Positions 10,527 to 21,447 of a DNA stretch of 64,000 nt are shown here, in pieces (position 1 is the stretch's first letter; each line of letters opens with the position of its first letter). The DNA is from Neoceratodus forsteri (lineage: Eukaryota > Chordata > Ceratodontiformes > Ceratodontidae), in contig CM028129.1 of NCBI GenBank assembly GCA_016271365.2, forward strand, positions 457,326,501 to 457,390,500, in the 5' to 3' direction. The notes beneath the pieces are model-generated. The model made no database searches, was not told where the DNA came from, and saw only the letters and a list, made by a program, of their open reading frames with translations. Both the position numbers and the translations under genes were made by a program.

Positions 10527-12134
10527 GTGGATAGGATGGCTACTTTTAGAAACTCAAAAGAAAAACCGGGCCCACTGGGTTTCAGCACTGTAGTGAGTGT
10601 GGGGATGCCTTTGCTAAGGCAGACCCTCACACCACCTGTGTGCATTGTTTGGGGTTTGACCACCTCAGTTCAGACTGCCAAATATGCAAGAATTTCCCGA
10701 AGGCCACCCTGGACAAGGGGGTAGGCTTAAGGAAAAGGAGGCTGAAAAGTCTGCTGATCCAGATGGCCAGCCCAGTTTGGTTCTGACTGAACCTGAGGGA
10801 GTGCCCACTGACCTGGGTGATACTTCCTCAGGCAAAAGGATAACCAATCTTAAGGGGTCGGTTCCGTCTAAAAGAAAAAAGAAATCAGCCAGTTCGGATC
10901 CAGAACCATCATGTCCAACCACCGAAGAAATTGCTGGGGCGATTAGCATAGTAGAATTGCTCCATTCAGTTCCGGCTGATCCTGCCCTTCTGGGTAGGCG
11001 CAGTTTGGTCAGTTCCACCAGTTCCAGAATATTTTTGATGATTACTATGAACCAGATTTGGGGGAGAAGGGTTTGATGATGATGATGGTGAGGAAGGCCT
11101 GGATGATCCCATTGAACCAGACATCTCCCCTGACAGGCCTTCCAATGTTTCCTCTCCCAGGCTTTCTGAGTCCCCTTCCCACTATTTGTTTTACAAAAAA
11201 GTGGCAGAGACCCTCCAGCTCCCTCCGGTCGAAGCTGTTGAGGAACAAGAAGAGCCTGACTATGTAGAGATGATGGACATCCCAGAGTCCAAAAGGCTGT
11301 CTATTCCCCTCTATAAATCTTTTGGAAAACAGACACAAAAAATCCTTCAGACACCAAATTCATTACCTCCTGTGGACAAGAGAATGGACAAGAGGTATAT
11401 GCTGTCAGGCTCAGGTACAGAGTACTTGTTCCAACAATACAGCCATGTTGGGGTCATGCAGGCTGCAGCTTGTGACAAGGCTAATATACCTTTGGCTCCA
11501 CACACCCCCAGATAAAGACTCTAGGAAGGTGCATGCTGTGGCCAAGAAACAGTACTTGGCATCCTCCTTGGTACTCAGGCAGGCAAACTGTATGGCCTAC
11601 ACAGCCAGATACCAGAAGTCCAGGTGGGATACTGTTCTGGAGCTGGCTAAACAGGCTTCTCCCCAGCTAGCCAAAGAGCTGGAGGAGGTGGCTGCTGATG
11701 GGACGGAGGCATCCAAAGTCCAATTTCATGCTGCTGTGGACTCTAATGATGTTTCCTCATGAGTCATGGCTACATCTGTGTCTCTTAGATTTGCTTGGCT
11801 CAGATATACTAGCCTATGACAGGACAACCAGGCTAAGGCCATGCATTTCCTTGTGGTGTTTAATTCTTTGTTTGGGGAGCAGACAGAGAATTACATGAAG
11901 AAGATGGACAAGTATAGGACCACCTACAGGAGTGCACAGGCCAAGGAAAGGCAGGCAACTCCTCAGAAGCAGCAATCTAGGGGCAGGGGCAGGCCTTTTC
12001 ACAGGCCTTTCTACCAGGCACAGGCCTCCTCTCCTTTTCCTCAGAGGGGGTTCTTCAGAGGGAGAAGCAGAAGGAGAACGAGCAGGGCTGCATCCTCCTC
12101 TCAGTCCAAGGCTCCTGCCAAGCAGAGACCCTGA
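10527..12134 (+). pseudogene. DIRS gag-like ORF1 (frameshifted)
   Basis: Pieces in three frames. Around 10586-10690 a cysteine/histidine box reads CSECGDAF, then CVHCLGFDHLSSDC and CKNF, a motif typical of DIRS gag. 10684-11076 is hydrophilic and charged. 11186-11515 is acidic and then leads to YMLSGSGTEY. 11516-11762 reads PDKDSRKVHAVAKKQYLASS, a well conserved gag stretch. 11841-12134 is a basic, Arg/Gln/Pro-rich C-terminus (RGRGRPFHRPF, RGRSRRR) suited to nucleic-acid binding. At least four frame changes are present. The predicted role is a structural, RNA-binding protein for reverse transcription. The start at 10527 or 10536 is a guess. Confidence 0.75.
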
Positions 12135-12139
12135 TGTGT

Positions 12140-13500
12140 CAGCCCGGGTTGACTCCCCCTTTCCAGTAGGAGGTAGGCTGGCTTACTACTTCCATGCCTG
12201 GAAGTCTGTTACCTCAGACAAGTGGGTCCTGGAGGTAGTAAGCCAGGGACTGGCTCTCAGCTTAAAAAATTTCCATTGCTGAGGGTCAGGTCTTTTCCAC
12301 CTGTAAACATCTCCGAAACCATTGCCCTAGAGGCAGAGGTTTCCTCTCTGCTGGCTCTCAGAGCCATAGATAGAGTTCCTACTACACACAAGGGCAAGAG
12401 TCTGTACTCCAGATACTTCCTTACCCTGAAGAAGACGGGGGAATGGTGGCCATCCTTGATGTAAGATACTTAAACAAGCACCTAGTCAAGCCAAAATTCA
12501 AAATAGTGACTCTGGGAATAATTCTTCCCTCTCTGAGGCCAGGGGATTGGTTAGCCTCCCTGGACCTCAAGGATGCCTATTTTCACATTCCCATCTGGTG
12601 CTCCCACAGAAAGTACCTCAGGTTTGAACTGCCTTCAGGCCATTATCAGTTCACAGCTATGCCCTTTGGACTAACATCAGTACCAAGGGTGTTCACAAAA
12701 TGCCTAGCAGTAGTAGTGGCCTTTCTAAAGAGACAAAACATTTCCATATTTCCATACCTGGATGACTGGCTCATTGTGGGGCAGTCTCCAGACCAAGTCA
12801 AGTCAAACCTTCAAGTGACCCAACAATTGCTCACTTCTCTGGGATTCCTCCTCAGTCTTCCAAAGTCAGTTCTCGAACCAGTGCAACTCCTGACCTTCAT
12901 AGGGGTTGAGTTGGACACTGTCCAAGCAAGGGCTTTTCTTCCTCTGGCAAGGGTAAAGGCACTTACAGATCTGGCTTCTTCTTTTCGCCTTCTGGTGTCT
13001 CGACCATCACGGCATTTTCTTCAACTCCTGGGCCACATGGCAGCTTCCACTGCAGTGGTACAAGGGGCCAGATTTCAGATGAGGGACATCCAGTTCCACT
13101 TGAGGGCTTCTTTTTGGTCTCAGAAAAAAGATCATCTAACCAAACTGATTCCAGTGACTCAGATTCTGATCCAGGCTCTCCAGTGGTGGTTGGATCAGGA
13201 CAACCTCAGACAAGGAGTCCCATTCATCACCCAGACTCATTCTGTGGTACTAACCACATATGCTTCTCTCCTGGGGTGGGGAACTCACTTGGAAGTTCTC
13301 ATAGCATGGAGTGTGGTCTTCTCAGGAGTCTCTACTTCATATCAATCTTCTGGAGCTCAGGGCAATGTACCTGGCTGTACAAGCTTTCTCAGATTCAGTA
13401 CAGAACAAGGTGGTTCAGGTCAGGACAGACAACACCACCACCATGTGGTACATCAACAAGCAGGGAGGCACTCTTTCTATGGCCTTGTGTACTGAAGCCA
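12140..13500 (+). pseudogene. DIRS reverse transcriptase
   Basis: The N-terminal part lies in two frames (12140-12460: YYFHAWKSVTSDKWVL, then LEAEVSSLLALRAIDRVP, then SRYFLTLKK). The main frame, 12443-13495, has 350 residues: LDLKDAYFHIP (residues 40-50) with the first catalytic Asp, MPFGLTSVPRVFT (73-85) and YLDDWLIVG (105-113) with the YxDD box. These motifs are those of DIRS/Ngaro RTs rather than LINEs. Family members normally read PFGL..AP, so V80-P81 is a change here. The frame drifts off the family near residue 290, where RNase H begins in another frame. The enzyme copies the RNA genome into DNA. Confidence 0.87.
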
Positions 13501-13679
13501 TGAAATTATGGTCCCTGGCTTATTCTCTGCAGACATTTCTGGTAGCAGTCCACCTCCCAGGGAAGGACAATGTGCTAGCAGATGCTCTGAGCAGGATATC
13601 TCAGGGCCATCATGAATGGCCCCTGGATCCCCTAGTGTTAAAAGTGATTTTTTTCCAAGATGGGGCACTCCAGAGATAG
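13311..13679 (+). pseudogene. DIRS RNase H domain
   Basis: A 122-residue frame, offset by one from the RT. HINLLELRAMYLAVQAF (residues 10-26) carries the catalytic Glu of the ELxA block. VRTDNTTTMWYINKQGG (42-58) carries the catalytic Asp in TDN. HLPGKDNVLADALSRI (82-97) is the C-terminal N..AD.LSR block of DIRS and Ty3-type RNases H. It would degrade the RNA strand of the hybrid. A one-base shift against the RT frame near 13310-13330 separates them. Confidence 0.85.
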
Positions 13680-14035
13680 ATCTCTTTGCAGCCCCAGACA
13701 ATCACCAATTTCCTCTCTTCTGTTGCAGACCCCCAGTCTTGGGATCAGTCTCCCTGGATGCTCTACTTCTGGATTGGGAGGAGAAATTTATGTATGCCTT
13801 TCCTCCCTTTCTTCTATTGTTCAAGGTTCTGGTCAAGATAAGGTCACAATCTTGCAAAGTGATCCTGATTGCTCCAGAATGGACCAGGCAGCCTTGGCAT
13901 CCTCTATTGCTGTCCCTAGCAGTCCATCTCCCACTATCTCTTCCCAAGAATCACAATCTAACCTCCTCTCAGGGGAGGATTTGGTACCCCAACCTTCGGT
14001 CTTTCAACCTCAAGGCATGGCTCTTGAAGAGTTAG
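13616..14035 (+). pseudogene. DIRS methyltransferase-like domain
   Basis: This 139-residue frame begins near the end of RNase H. Family-typical blocks are WGTPEIDLFAAPDNHQ (about residues 17-32), SLDALLLDWEEKFMYAFPP (about 44-62) and VILIAPEWTRQPWHPLL (about 82-98). DIRS elements carry a domain here that resembles N6-adenine (DAM-like) methyltransferases. The usual catalytic DPPY-like motif is not clear in this copy, so activity cannot be claimed. The frame becomes non-homologous near 13980, where the recombinase N-terminus starts in a different frame. Confidence 0.7.
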
Positions 14036-15073
14036 AATATGCAAGCCTGCATCTGTCTCAGGGGGTTCTGAATGTTCTCAAAGCCTCTTGAAAACCTGCC
14101 ACCGGAAAATCTTATAATTCCAAATGGAAAAGATTCTGCATTTGGTGTTCCAATAAGCAGATATCTCCAGATACTGCTGATTTGGCTACAGTTCTGGATT
14201 ATATGGTTCATCTTAATGGCTTAGGCCTCAGACCAGCTGCCCTAAAAGTACACTTGGCAGCTGTTTCTGCATTTCTGTCAGTGGGGAAGGCTTCCTCATT
14301 GGCATCTCATCCTGTTTTCTGTAAATTATTTAAAGGATTGCTCCATACCAATCATCCTTTTAAAGATCCTACTCCTGCTTGGGATCTTAATGTTTGCATT
14401 GCTCAGCCTGTGCAACCCCCTTTTGAGCCTTTGGCCTCAGCAGAACTTAAGTACTTGACTTGGGAAAGCTGTATTCCTGGTAGCTATTACCTCTGCCAGG
14501 CGTATCAGTGAATTACAAGCTCTTTCAGAGGAGCCTGATTTTCTCTCATTCCATAGAGATAAGGTGGTCTTTAGAACTAACAGGAGGTTCTTACCCAAAG
14601 TGGTTTCAGATTTTCATCTGAACCAGTCCATGTCTCTTCCTGTCTTCTTCACTGATCATTCTTCTTCAGGGAAGAGAAGGTTTCACAGCTTGGATGTTAA
14701 GAGGGCACTTAGCTACTACACTGAACACACTAAGGCACTTAGGTTTGACTTTCCTCAGTTGTTTCTCACTGATGGTGAAGTGGGAAGGGGCAAATCTGCT
14801 ACTAAGAGGACTATTGCCAGGTGGAATGTCTCTTGTGTACAATTTTGCTACGAGAAGCTTGGCAAAATACCCCCTTCAGGCCTGCGTGCTCATTCGACTA
14901 GAGGTACAGCTGCTTCTATGGCTGCTGCCAGAGATATACCATTATTAGTAATATGCAAAGCAGCCACCTGGAAAACAGTCCATACATTCACCAAGCATTA
15001 CTCCCTGGATATCCAGGCTAGGAGTGATGCTAGGTTTATAAAAACAGTACTGCAGAGTCTATTCCCAAAATAG
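13990..15073 (+). pseudogene. DIRS tyrosine recombinase
   Basis: Two main frames. The N-terminal core-binding part lies at about 13990-14490 with an in-frame stop near 14089 (KAS then TGA); it includes LATVLDYMVHLNGLGL and LAAVSAFL. The catalytic part lies at about 14480-15073: ITSARRISELQAL (about 14482-14520, first catalytic Arg), LRAHSTRGTAASM (about 14880-14920, His-x-x-Arg) and FTKHYSLD (about 14990-15013, nucleophilic Tyr). A frameshift near 14480-14500 joins them. The R, HxxR and Y residues are all still encoded. The enzyme would integrate the circular intermediate without a target duplication. The stop is at 15071-15073. Confidence 0.88.
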
Positions 15074-15114
15074 GTTCAGTTCCTCCTCCATGGATGTACT
15101 GCTTGGTAGTCTGA

Positions 15115-15212
15115 ATAATGTCAGAATACAGCAAGACTTCATGTTGTTTGAAGAAAAAATTACTCACATTAGTAATTGTGTTTCTTCTAATGGAGTCTTG
15201 CTGTATTCTGAC
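15115..15212 (+). repeat. DIRS internal complementary region
   Basis: Just after the recombinase stop, 15120-15153 is the reverse complement of the left end including its extension, and 15153-15212 is the reverse complement of the right end. They are joined head to head through GAAGAAAAAA. The segment begins and ends with the two orientations of the 18-base terminal sequence. This is the hallmark of DIRS elements, thought to template completion and circularisation of the cDNA ends. Confidence 0.93.
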
Positions 15213-15488
15213 TGTCCTCCCTGCCTCCCCTCTCAGAACCTGGTATTTGGGAAGTGGGCTGGCAGGTACAGTGCTGCACCTCAGGGGTGCACTTAGCACT
15301 CCTCCCTGTATACAGAGGGGGAGTGGGTTATGTTTAAATTGTTTTTTATAGTCATGTTGTTCACTACCTAGTTTTTGTTTTGGAGTTCTCTACTTGAGTC
15401 TTTTGGGGACCCAAAACATTTGGTTGCCTTTTGCCTAGTAGATTTACAATTTCCACCTAGCAGGTGTAGTTAGTTAGCATTAGCTCGT

Positions 15489-15644
15489 AAGAATCTGATG
15501 GTTACACTTGAAAGTGCAACAGACAGAGGTTTGAACTGAGCTTGAGCTCAACGTTCTATGCTCTGGCATAGAGTTAGCTCTTTCCTCTCCAGAGCAGTTC
15601 AAGGCCTGGGGCTAACTGCATAATGTCAGAATACAGCAAGACTC
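15489..15644 (-). repeat. DIRS right inverted terminal repeat
   Basis: Inverted match to 9993-10142, ending GTCAGAATACAGCAAGAC at 15627-15644. The right-specific extension 15645-15685 (ccattagaagaaacac ... gtgagtaatttttt) is the part duplicated as a complement in the internal complementary region. Position 15685 is therefore close to the true element end. Confidence 0.9.
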
Positions 15645-15685
15645 CATTAGAAGAAACACAATTACTAAGGTGAGTAATTTTTTCT

Positions 15686-15990
15686 TTCTTGCTAGCCTAC
15701 TGGCAGCAGCAGGTAAGACAATTACAAAAAGATGGCTAACTACGACTACCCCAACACTAAATGACTGAATGTCTGTAATCAAAAAATATATACAGGGTTA
15801 CTGAATGGAAAAAAATCACTGCTGATCTTTGTCTACAGATGAATAAAATAATGGGGGTCTGACTACCATTTATGGGTCTAATAGAAGAACTAGATAGTAG
15901 ATTGGTCTTGTCCCAGCAGACGTGGGGGTACTGACTTGCTCTGGGGTCACCACCTGGACCTAAAAAAATTGTTTGCTATGTGTCAGAAGA
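15686..15990 (+). mobile_element. Tx1/L1-type LINE C-terminus, right half
   Basis: Right of the DIRS end the plus strand reads ASLLAAAGKTITKRW, matching the 'aakkaI...W' tail of L1/Tx1 ORF2 C-termini, then P-rich TTTTPTLND. It pairs with the left half at 9735-9975. The 3' boundary is not clear; protein similarity fades by about 15990. Confidence 0.65.
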
Positions 15991-17404
15991 TATGGAGTTC
16001 CATTTATTAAGACAGCCTCATTCAAGTTGTATGCTTTTTTATTGTTATTGTTACAAAGCTGCCAGGACATTAACCTGGCTCAAAAATCTATTAATAAAAA
16101 CATAAGTCAAACAATAGGAGGAAAGCAGTTAATACTGTACTGTATGTTAGAGCAAATACAGTAGGTGAAGCTATGGTCTTGCTTTGCCTCAAAGAAGTGA
16201 CGCAAGAAACATAAAAGTTCCTTTTTTAAATCTGGTCTTTATTTCCTTAAAGAGCCACTGATGCCTCGAGAAGAACTTTGAAAAACATAATATTTGGTCA
16301 CAAAGCAGTTTATATTTCTCATTAGCTCTGTTTCTTATCCCCATTATTTATTACTGGGGTCATATGCATGAAAACATGAAAGTTGCTCCCTGAGGGTTCG
16401 TCGACTCCTATTGTTTCTTCCCAACCTGATGTCATAATACTCTGCTTGTGACATCACATTTATACTCATGGCAACAGACTGTGATGTCACAATAGAGCAT
16501 TATGGCTTCAAGTAGGGAGTAAGCTGCAAACGTAGATGATCTGTGAGTGGTAAGGATCTTGTTTTTGTTGGAATTTCATCAGTTATAAATAATGGCGATG
16601 AGAAATATATAAGACATGTGAAATACAAACTGAATTGTGTCCAACTATTATGTTTTTCAAAGTTTTCCAAAAGGCATCGGCTGCTCTTTAGAGACTATTT
16701 TGGAAATGGACTCACTTCACTCTGGAAAGAAGTTGTTTCTTCATAGTGGACGGATAACACTCTACAAATTAAATAAGCAATAGGAATCAGCTGTATTATG
16801 CATATGAAATGTCTTTATTTTTTCTCTTTTCCTTTCTGCTCAAACTATGTATTCTTTGTAGCTACTACAATAAAGAAGTAAAAAAATCCACACAGCTAGT
16901 AGCCAATTACATGGCTGCATTTATCCAAGCTGTTGTATAACTAAATATGTGTTACATGTGCATGCATTGATTTGAATGTGGGCTCCATAAATATGGGCTA
17001 CTGGAAATCTAAGGCTTAGGAGGAATATGATGGTGGGATTATAAAATGAAGTTAAGAACTTGTATCCAAATTTTTTGTGTTGGCTCTGTAAGCAAACAAA
17101 TGGAGCCGACTGAAAAAATCTGTATGCTGAGTCAAACATCTGGAAGCATTGCGTCTCTTAAGTGACAGTGTTCTTCTCTCAACAGGGGCATACCTTTAGC
17201 ACATACCCAATGTGACAGAAGACAAATCTAAGCAGGTTTGAAGCAGTCACGTTTTGATGCTCCTTATTGATATCTATGGGAAATTTTAAGTATTTTTAAG
17301 GGGACAGTTGAACTCTTTAGGTCAATCCACTGCCAAACCCACCTTCCTTTTTCTCTCTCCTTCTCTTCCATTTTCTTTCTTCCTCCGTTTAGTTTTCTGA
17401 TAGA
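15991..17404. other. No gene recognised
   Basis: AT-rich unique-looking sequence. Short frames (63-72 codons) show no family motif. The words tgatgtcataatac (about 16429) and tgatgtcacaatagagc (about 16481) sit 50 bp apart, but no full element could be defined. A T/C-rich run lies at 17340-17395. Confidence 0.5.
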
Positions 17405-17575
17405 TATTATAGCAGGTAAGCTTACTCATTGATTGGCAGCATAGTTTACTCATTAAGTGGCAGATGTATGTACTGTACCTCCAGACAAGCAAATAGGCTT
17501 GTTCATCAACCAGCAGGCATCCTTACTCATTGACTGGCAGGCTGGCTCATCAATTGACTGTCATGCTGGTTTAGC
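17405..17575. repeat. 24-bp minisatellite, left part
   Basis: Degenerate tandem units of the type CTGGCAGGYTNGCTTACCTATTGA (here 'ttactcattgattggcag', 'cattgactggcaggctggctc'). It is the same repeat as 20906-21215 and is cut at 17575 by the 3' end of a CR1. Confidence 0.7.
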
Positions 17576-18590
17576 AACATAGAAACATTGAAAATTGCCA
17601 GTAAGGGAAGGCCTTGTGGGCTATTCAGTTTGTGCCATGAGGTTGTGCATGCCCCCAAGGGAATCACGAACGGTCTCCTCCTGCCCTCTGTAATCCCTTG
17701 ACCAATCCTTTGTGCCTATCCCACCACCTTTTTATAGCTCTCCACCGTTTTTGCCCTGACCTGTGTTTTGGGTACCTTGTTCCACCCCTCTACCACCTTT
17801 CTCTGTGAAGTAGTGTTTTCTCATGTACTTTATGACCCCCCCCCCCCAAGTTTCTTAAGATTCCCCATGGTATTTTTGATACATTATTTGTTCTTACATT
17901 TGTGCTGCTGTATAATAGGAGTAGTTATGCTATACCTGTATATGTGTTATTTATCTGTTGGCATTTCTGTATGACCGACCAGACCCACCTTGGAAATGAG
18001 CTTGCTCAACGGTGTTCCACCTGGTAAAATAAAGATTGATTGATTGATTTGTGATGACATGTTGCGAACACCACTCTGGAGTCCATTGTGTTAATAGCAT
18101 GCATTTATTTAAATGTTTAAATCATGTCCTTCCTCTCCCATTTATTTGAATGTTTTCATCATGTCACCCCCTTCCTTTTGGCTTCCAGTGAGTACTTCTT
18201 GAGACCCTCCAATGTCCTTTTTAGATGAGGGTTCCAGAACTGCACACAATACTCCAAGTGCAGTATCACAAGTGACCTGTGCAGGAGTAATATCACCTCC
18301 TTCTTTCTGCTGCTGAACCCTCTACCAATGCATCCCAGCATCTTGTTTCCCTTCCCTATTGCCTTATCACACCATGCTGATGATTTGAATCTGTAGGATA
18401 TCATGACCCTCTGGTTCCTTTCCTCCTCTGTCATAGCAACTGCTCTCACCAAATCGTATTCTGCCCCTGGATTCTTGTTTCTCACAGGCATAACCTTGCA
18501 CTTTTCAGAAGCCCAGCTGTCAGATTTTAGACAACCTCTCGAGTGCCTCCAATTCCTCCCTTAATTCATGAATACTGTACTTTTTTCAGC
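17576..18590 (-). mobile_element. CR1 LINE (minus), 3' half, interrupted
   Basis: It starts with 'aacatagaaacattg', the minus-strand form of the CR1 3' microsatellite. Minus-strand translation of 18491-18159 gives YDLVRAVAMTEEERNQRV, ...KMLGCIGRGFSSRKKEVILLLHRSLV and LEYCVQFWNPHLKR, all CR1 ORF2 C-terminal blocks. An L2 3' tail interrupts it (about 17835-18048). The CR1 breaks off at about 18590 and resumes at 20806-20905. Confidence 0.8.
17835..18048 (+). mobile_element. L2-like LINE 3' tail inserted in CR1
   Basis: Ends 'ccttggaaatGAGCttGCTC' (hairpin 17998-18007), about 30 bases, then a GATT-type simple tail (about 18030-18048). No coding part remains. The 5' limit is uncertain, because the sequence upstream of about 17880 could still be CR1. 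Confidence 0.6.
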
Positions 18591-20805
18591 GTCAAAAAGG
18601 CCAGGTTAAGGTTTTCAGGGGCCCCAGGCACAAGAAAAATCTGGGCCCACACACACACAGGATCATGCCTCTTAAGGAAAATTCACAAAAGACTCCCAGC
18701 CCTTTCACAGATTCAGAGGGCAATGAAAAGCAGTGGAAGGCCCCTTCTCACTTGATCTGTACCTGTGGAGCACTCCATGGCATTCATGTAACTGGCTGTG
18801 TGCCTTGTTTGCACCTGAAACATAGCCTTGTGTGGGGCTATGTGGGCCGTTGGGAAATGGTGGACCAGGGGTGGGTTGGCATTAGTAAATATGCACCCCC
18901 TCTGTAGCATCCTCAGGGACAATCAACCCTGCTCCACCAGCCCTTGGCGCCTCCACAGTAGTCAGGCACCATAACAGCACAAGCCAGTGCCAGAAGAAAA
19001 TAATTGTCACTCCTTGAAGGACTGATGTATTCTAACATGCACAACTCCATGCGGAGTCAGGGATCTACCAACTCAGAATTGAACTGGCCCACCTGGATAC
19101 CTGGAAGTTTCCTGGTGGGCCTCCCTCAGTTGGGCACTTGCCCACCTTCCCAACTCTGAAAATATTTGAATATATCATCATTGTCTAATTAAATGGCGTA
19201 TTCTGGTTACTTCAAATAACTGTAAGATGCAAACACAGAGCCAGTGTACAAAATCTGGTTGAAATACTAATATGAGTTTATCAGCCCTGGGCCCTCTCCT
19301 ACTGATTTTCCAGATGGGCCCACTTTATCAATTTTTCAGGTGAACTCCTGTATTATAGTCCAACCCTGTACAAACATAACCTTTTGGTAATCACCCTCCA
19401 TTCTTTATTCCAGTCAGACAATTCCAGTCTGGGCTCATTCCTTCTATAACATGATTAATTTTTTCCATCACAGAACAAGGGGAACTGGGGCTTTCAAATT
19501 CAGATAGACATTGTGTAGCCTGCATTTTATTAATAGTTCAAAAAACCCAAAACAAACAAAAAAAAAACCCAAAACAAAATAAAGAAAGCTGAGCACTTAC
19601 CAGACTTGAAAAAGAAATTTTTTTTATTATTACCAGAGGGCTCAAAGTGTGCATAAAACTAACCACCAGGCTAACACTCCTATGTATCGACTCGCAAGTG
19701 TCTTGTTTTTTTCAAGATGAGTGGTTCTAGGCTGAAGCACTTTAGGTAGTCAAGGTGTGCACGCCTCAGTTGCCTGTGTTTATTAATAGTGCAACAAGTA
19801 AAGTTTTAAGCAACAAAGGCTAGTATTCTCTAAACAAAAACTTAAGTACAAAAACATATAGTACAGTAAAATAAAAATATACAGTTATAACAGCATGCAC
19901 TTTAACTACTTTTTCAACAAAAGTGGCACCAGCTTGGCCTCCAGATTTTTCCAGTCTCTTAACTCCATGATTTGGTTAATATCAGAACTAGAAAACTATA
20001 TCCTTCCATAGAGGAGCATGAGCCATGTATATTCCCACATAAACATAAAATGTTAATAAATGACCCCTTGCAACTAACTGAAGGATAAAGTTTCAAGGCA
20101 CAGTGGAGTTTTAATTCAAGCAAGTTGGCACAAATGGGGCTCTATGTTTTAGGTGCCCCAGCAAGGTTAGTAACGAGGGCCGCTACCCCACTACTGTGCC
20201 AAGCATCTTCATGTTATAATAATTTCTTTTGAAAGCTTATGCTCAGCTTGGAGCACAGTAAAACATAAATAATTAGAAACATATTAAATCTTAAAGACTG
20301 ATGAATTGCACTGGGTCACACTGGGAACCCTTTAGGTTTGGGGCCCCAAAAGTTATTAGGACTGGGGGTGCCTAAGTTAAGCTTGGGGCAGGCAGCAGTA
20401 GGTAGAAATAAATCAATAAAAAAAGATGCAGCAGTACTAATGTCTCAATGAGGGAGGCTCCTTCAGCTAGGAAATGGAACTCATCTTTTAAGAATGTTAA
20501 AAAGTTTGTTGTGCTGACTCTGGCACCACAGCAACTGCAGGCAAATCAGTTTGCTTTCTAGGTGAGGAAGCTGGTCAGGTACAGTATGTAACTTAGAGGT
20601 GTTAATTAGTTGATGAGGAGTTAATAGGCACTGCATCAGCAGGGCTTTGGTACAAAGATTAGACTGAAGTGCCCCTGACAAGAATCATTACAATTCAGAC
20701 TGGCTGAGCTGGCTTTCTGTAGCCAGAATGATCCACTCAGTGCTGTGGATCTGGCAGGCAGGGGTCCTAGGCCTGGGCCTTATTGGCATATGCCTTAGTC
20801 CAGCT
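18591..20805. other. Unclassified 2.2-kb insertion in the CR1
   Basis: It interrupts a CR1 whose two halves match either side. No reading frame has recognisable homology. It contains G/C-rich 'gggcccac' segments (about 18600-18660, 19080-19150, 19290-19340), A-rich runs (19540-19620) and AT-rich stretches. I could not find convincing terminal inverted repeats or a target duplication. It may be more than one insertion. Confidence 0.5.
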
Positions 20806-20905
20806 CTGAGTGTCAACTCTTTCACAGAGCATGGTGTCATCTACAAAATAGGCAGCTTTACCCTCTGATGTCTTCCTCTGCATTGCTAATGAAGATGTTA
20901 AAGAG
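20806..20905 (-). mobile_element. CR1 LINE (minus), resumed fragment
   Basis: The plus strand 'gcatggtgtcatctacaaaataggcag' and 'attgctaatgaagatgttaaagag' are the complement of the CR1 stretch encoding LFADDT and of the FN-V-FI region just upstream. This is the part expected next to the fragment ending at 18590, so the two are halves of one copy. Confidence 0.75.
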
Positions 20906-21215
20906 TGTTTACCCATTGATTAGCAGATTGACTTACCTACTATCTGGTAGGCACATGTAATCATTGACTAGCAAGTTACTTTACTTATTACCTGGCAGGT
21001 TGGCGTACCTATTGTTTGGTAGCCGGATTAGCTTGCTTATCAACTGGCAGACTATCTTTCGCATGACTGTCAGTCTGGCTCATCGATTGGCGTACGTTGA
21101 GTTTACCCATTTACTAGTAGGTTGGCTTACCTACTGACTGCCAAGCACAAATAATCACTGACTAGCAAGCTAGTTGACTCATTAACTGGCAGGTTTGCTT
21201 ACCTGTTGACTAGTA
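20906..21215. repeat. 24-bp minisatellite, right part
   Basis: About 12 degenerate units such as 'ctggcaggttggcgtacctattg' (about 20992), 'actagtaggttggcttacctactga' and 'ctggcaggtttgcttacctgttga'. It matches 17405-17575 across the CR1 insertion, so the array predates the CR1. Confidence 0.75.
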
Positions 21216-21227
21216 TGGGAGATCATT

Positions 21228-21376
21228 CAATTCAAAATTGCAGCTTTTTGAATATGACATGTACCAAAATGAATATGACATACCCAAATAGGTATGATAT
21301 ATATCAAAATGAATATAACATATCATGATATGAGTATGACACCAGCTGAAATGAGTATTACACATACCAAATTGCA
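21228..21376 (+). repeat. 21-bp tandem array, left part (end of repeat R)
   Basis: Seven degenerate units of about 21 bp with the pattern GARTATRACAYATNNNRAAAT (for example gaatatgacatgtaccaaaat, gagtattacacataccaaat). The array continues at 28448 after the SINE and LINE insertions. Inverted counterparts lie at about 52134-52235 and 52600-52670. Confidence 0.75.
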
Positions 21377-21383
21377 GTGTCAG

Positions 21384-21447
21384 TGGCTCAGCAGATAGCA
21401 CACTCGCCTCTGAGGCTGGGAGAACAGAAGGTTGTGGGTTCTATCCC
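21384..21447 (+). promoter_or_regulatory. SINE internal pol III promoter (A and B boxes)
   Basis: A box TGGCTCAGCAGA at 21384-21395 and B box GGTTCTATCCC at 21437-21447, spaced as in a tRNA gene. The cloverleaf is not maintained, so this is a SINE head and not a tRNA. Confidence 0.75.

Larger units (their letters stand above)
9976..15685 (+). mobile_element. DIRS-type tyrosine-recombinase retrotransposon
   Basis: A complete DIRS architecture of about 5.7 kb: inverted terminal repeats (9993-10142 and 15489-15644), gag with a C/H-rich box, RT plus RNase H, a methyltransferase-like domain, a tyrosine recombinase, and an internal complementary region (15115-15212) made of the complements of both ends. 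No target-site duplication is evident, as expected for recombinase-mediated integration. The proteins are interrupted by frameshifts and stops, so the copy cannot act on its own, but the termini are well preserved. It sits inside a Tx1/L1-type LINE. Confidence 0.93.
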
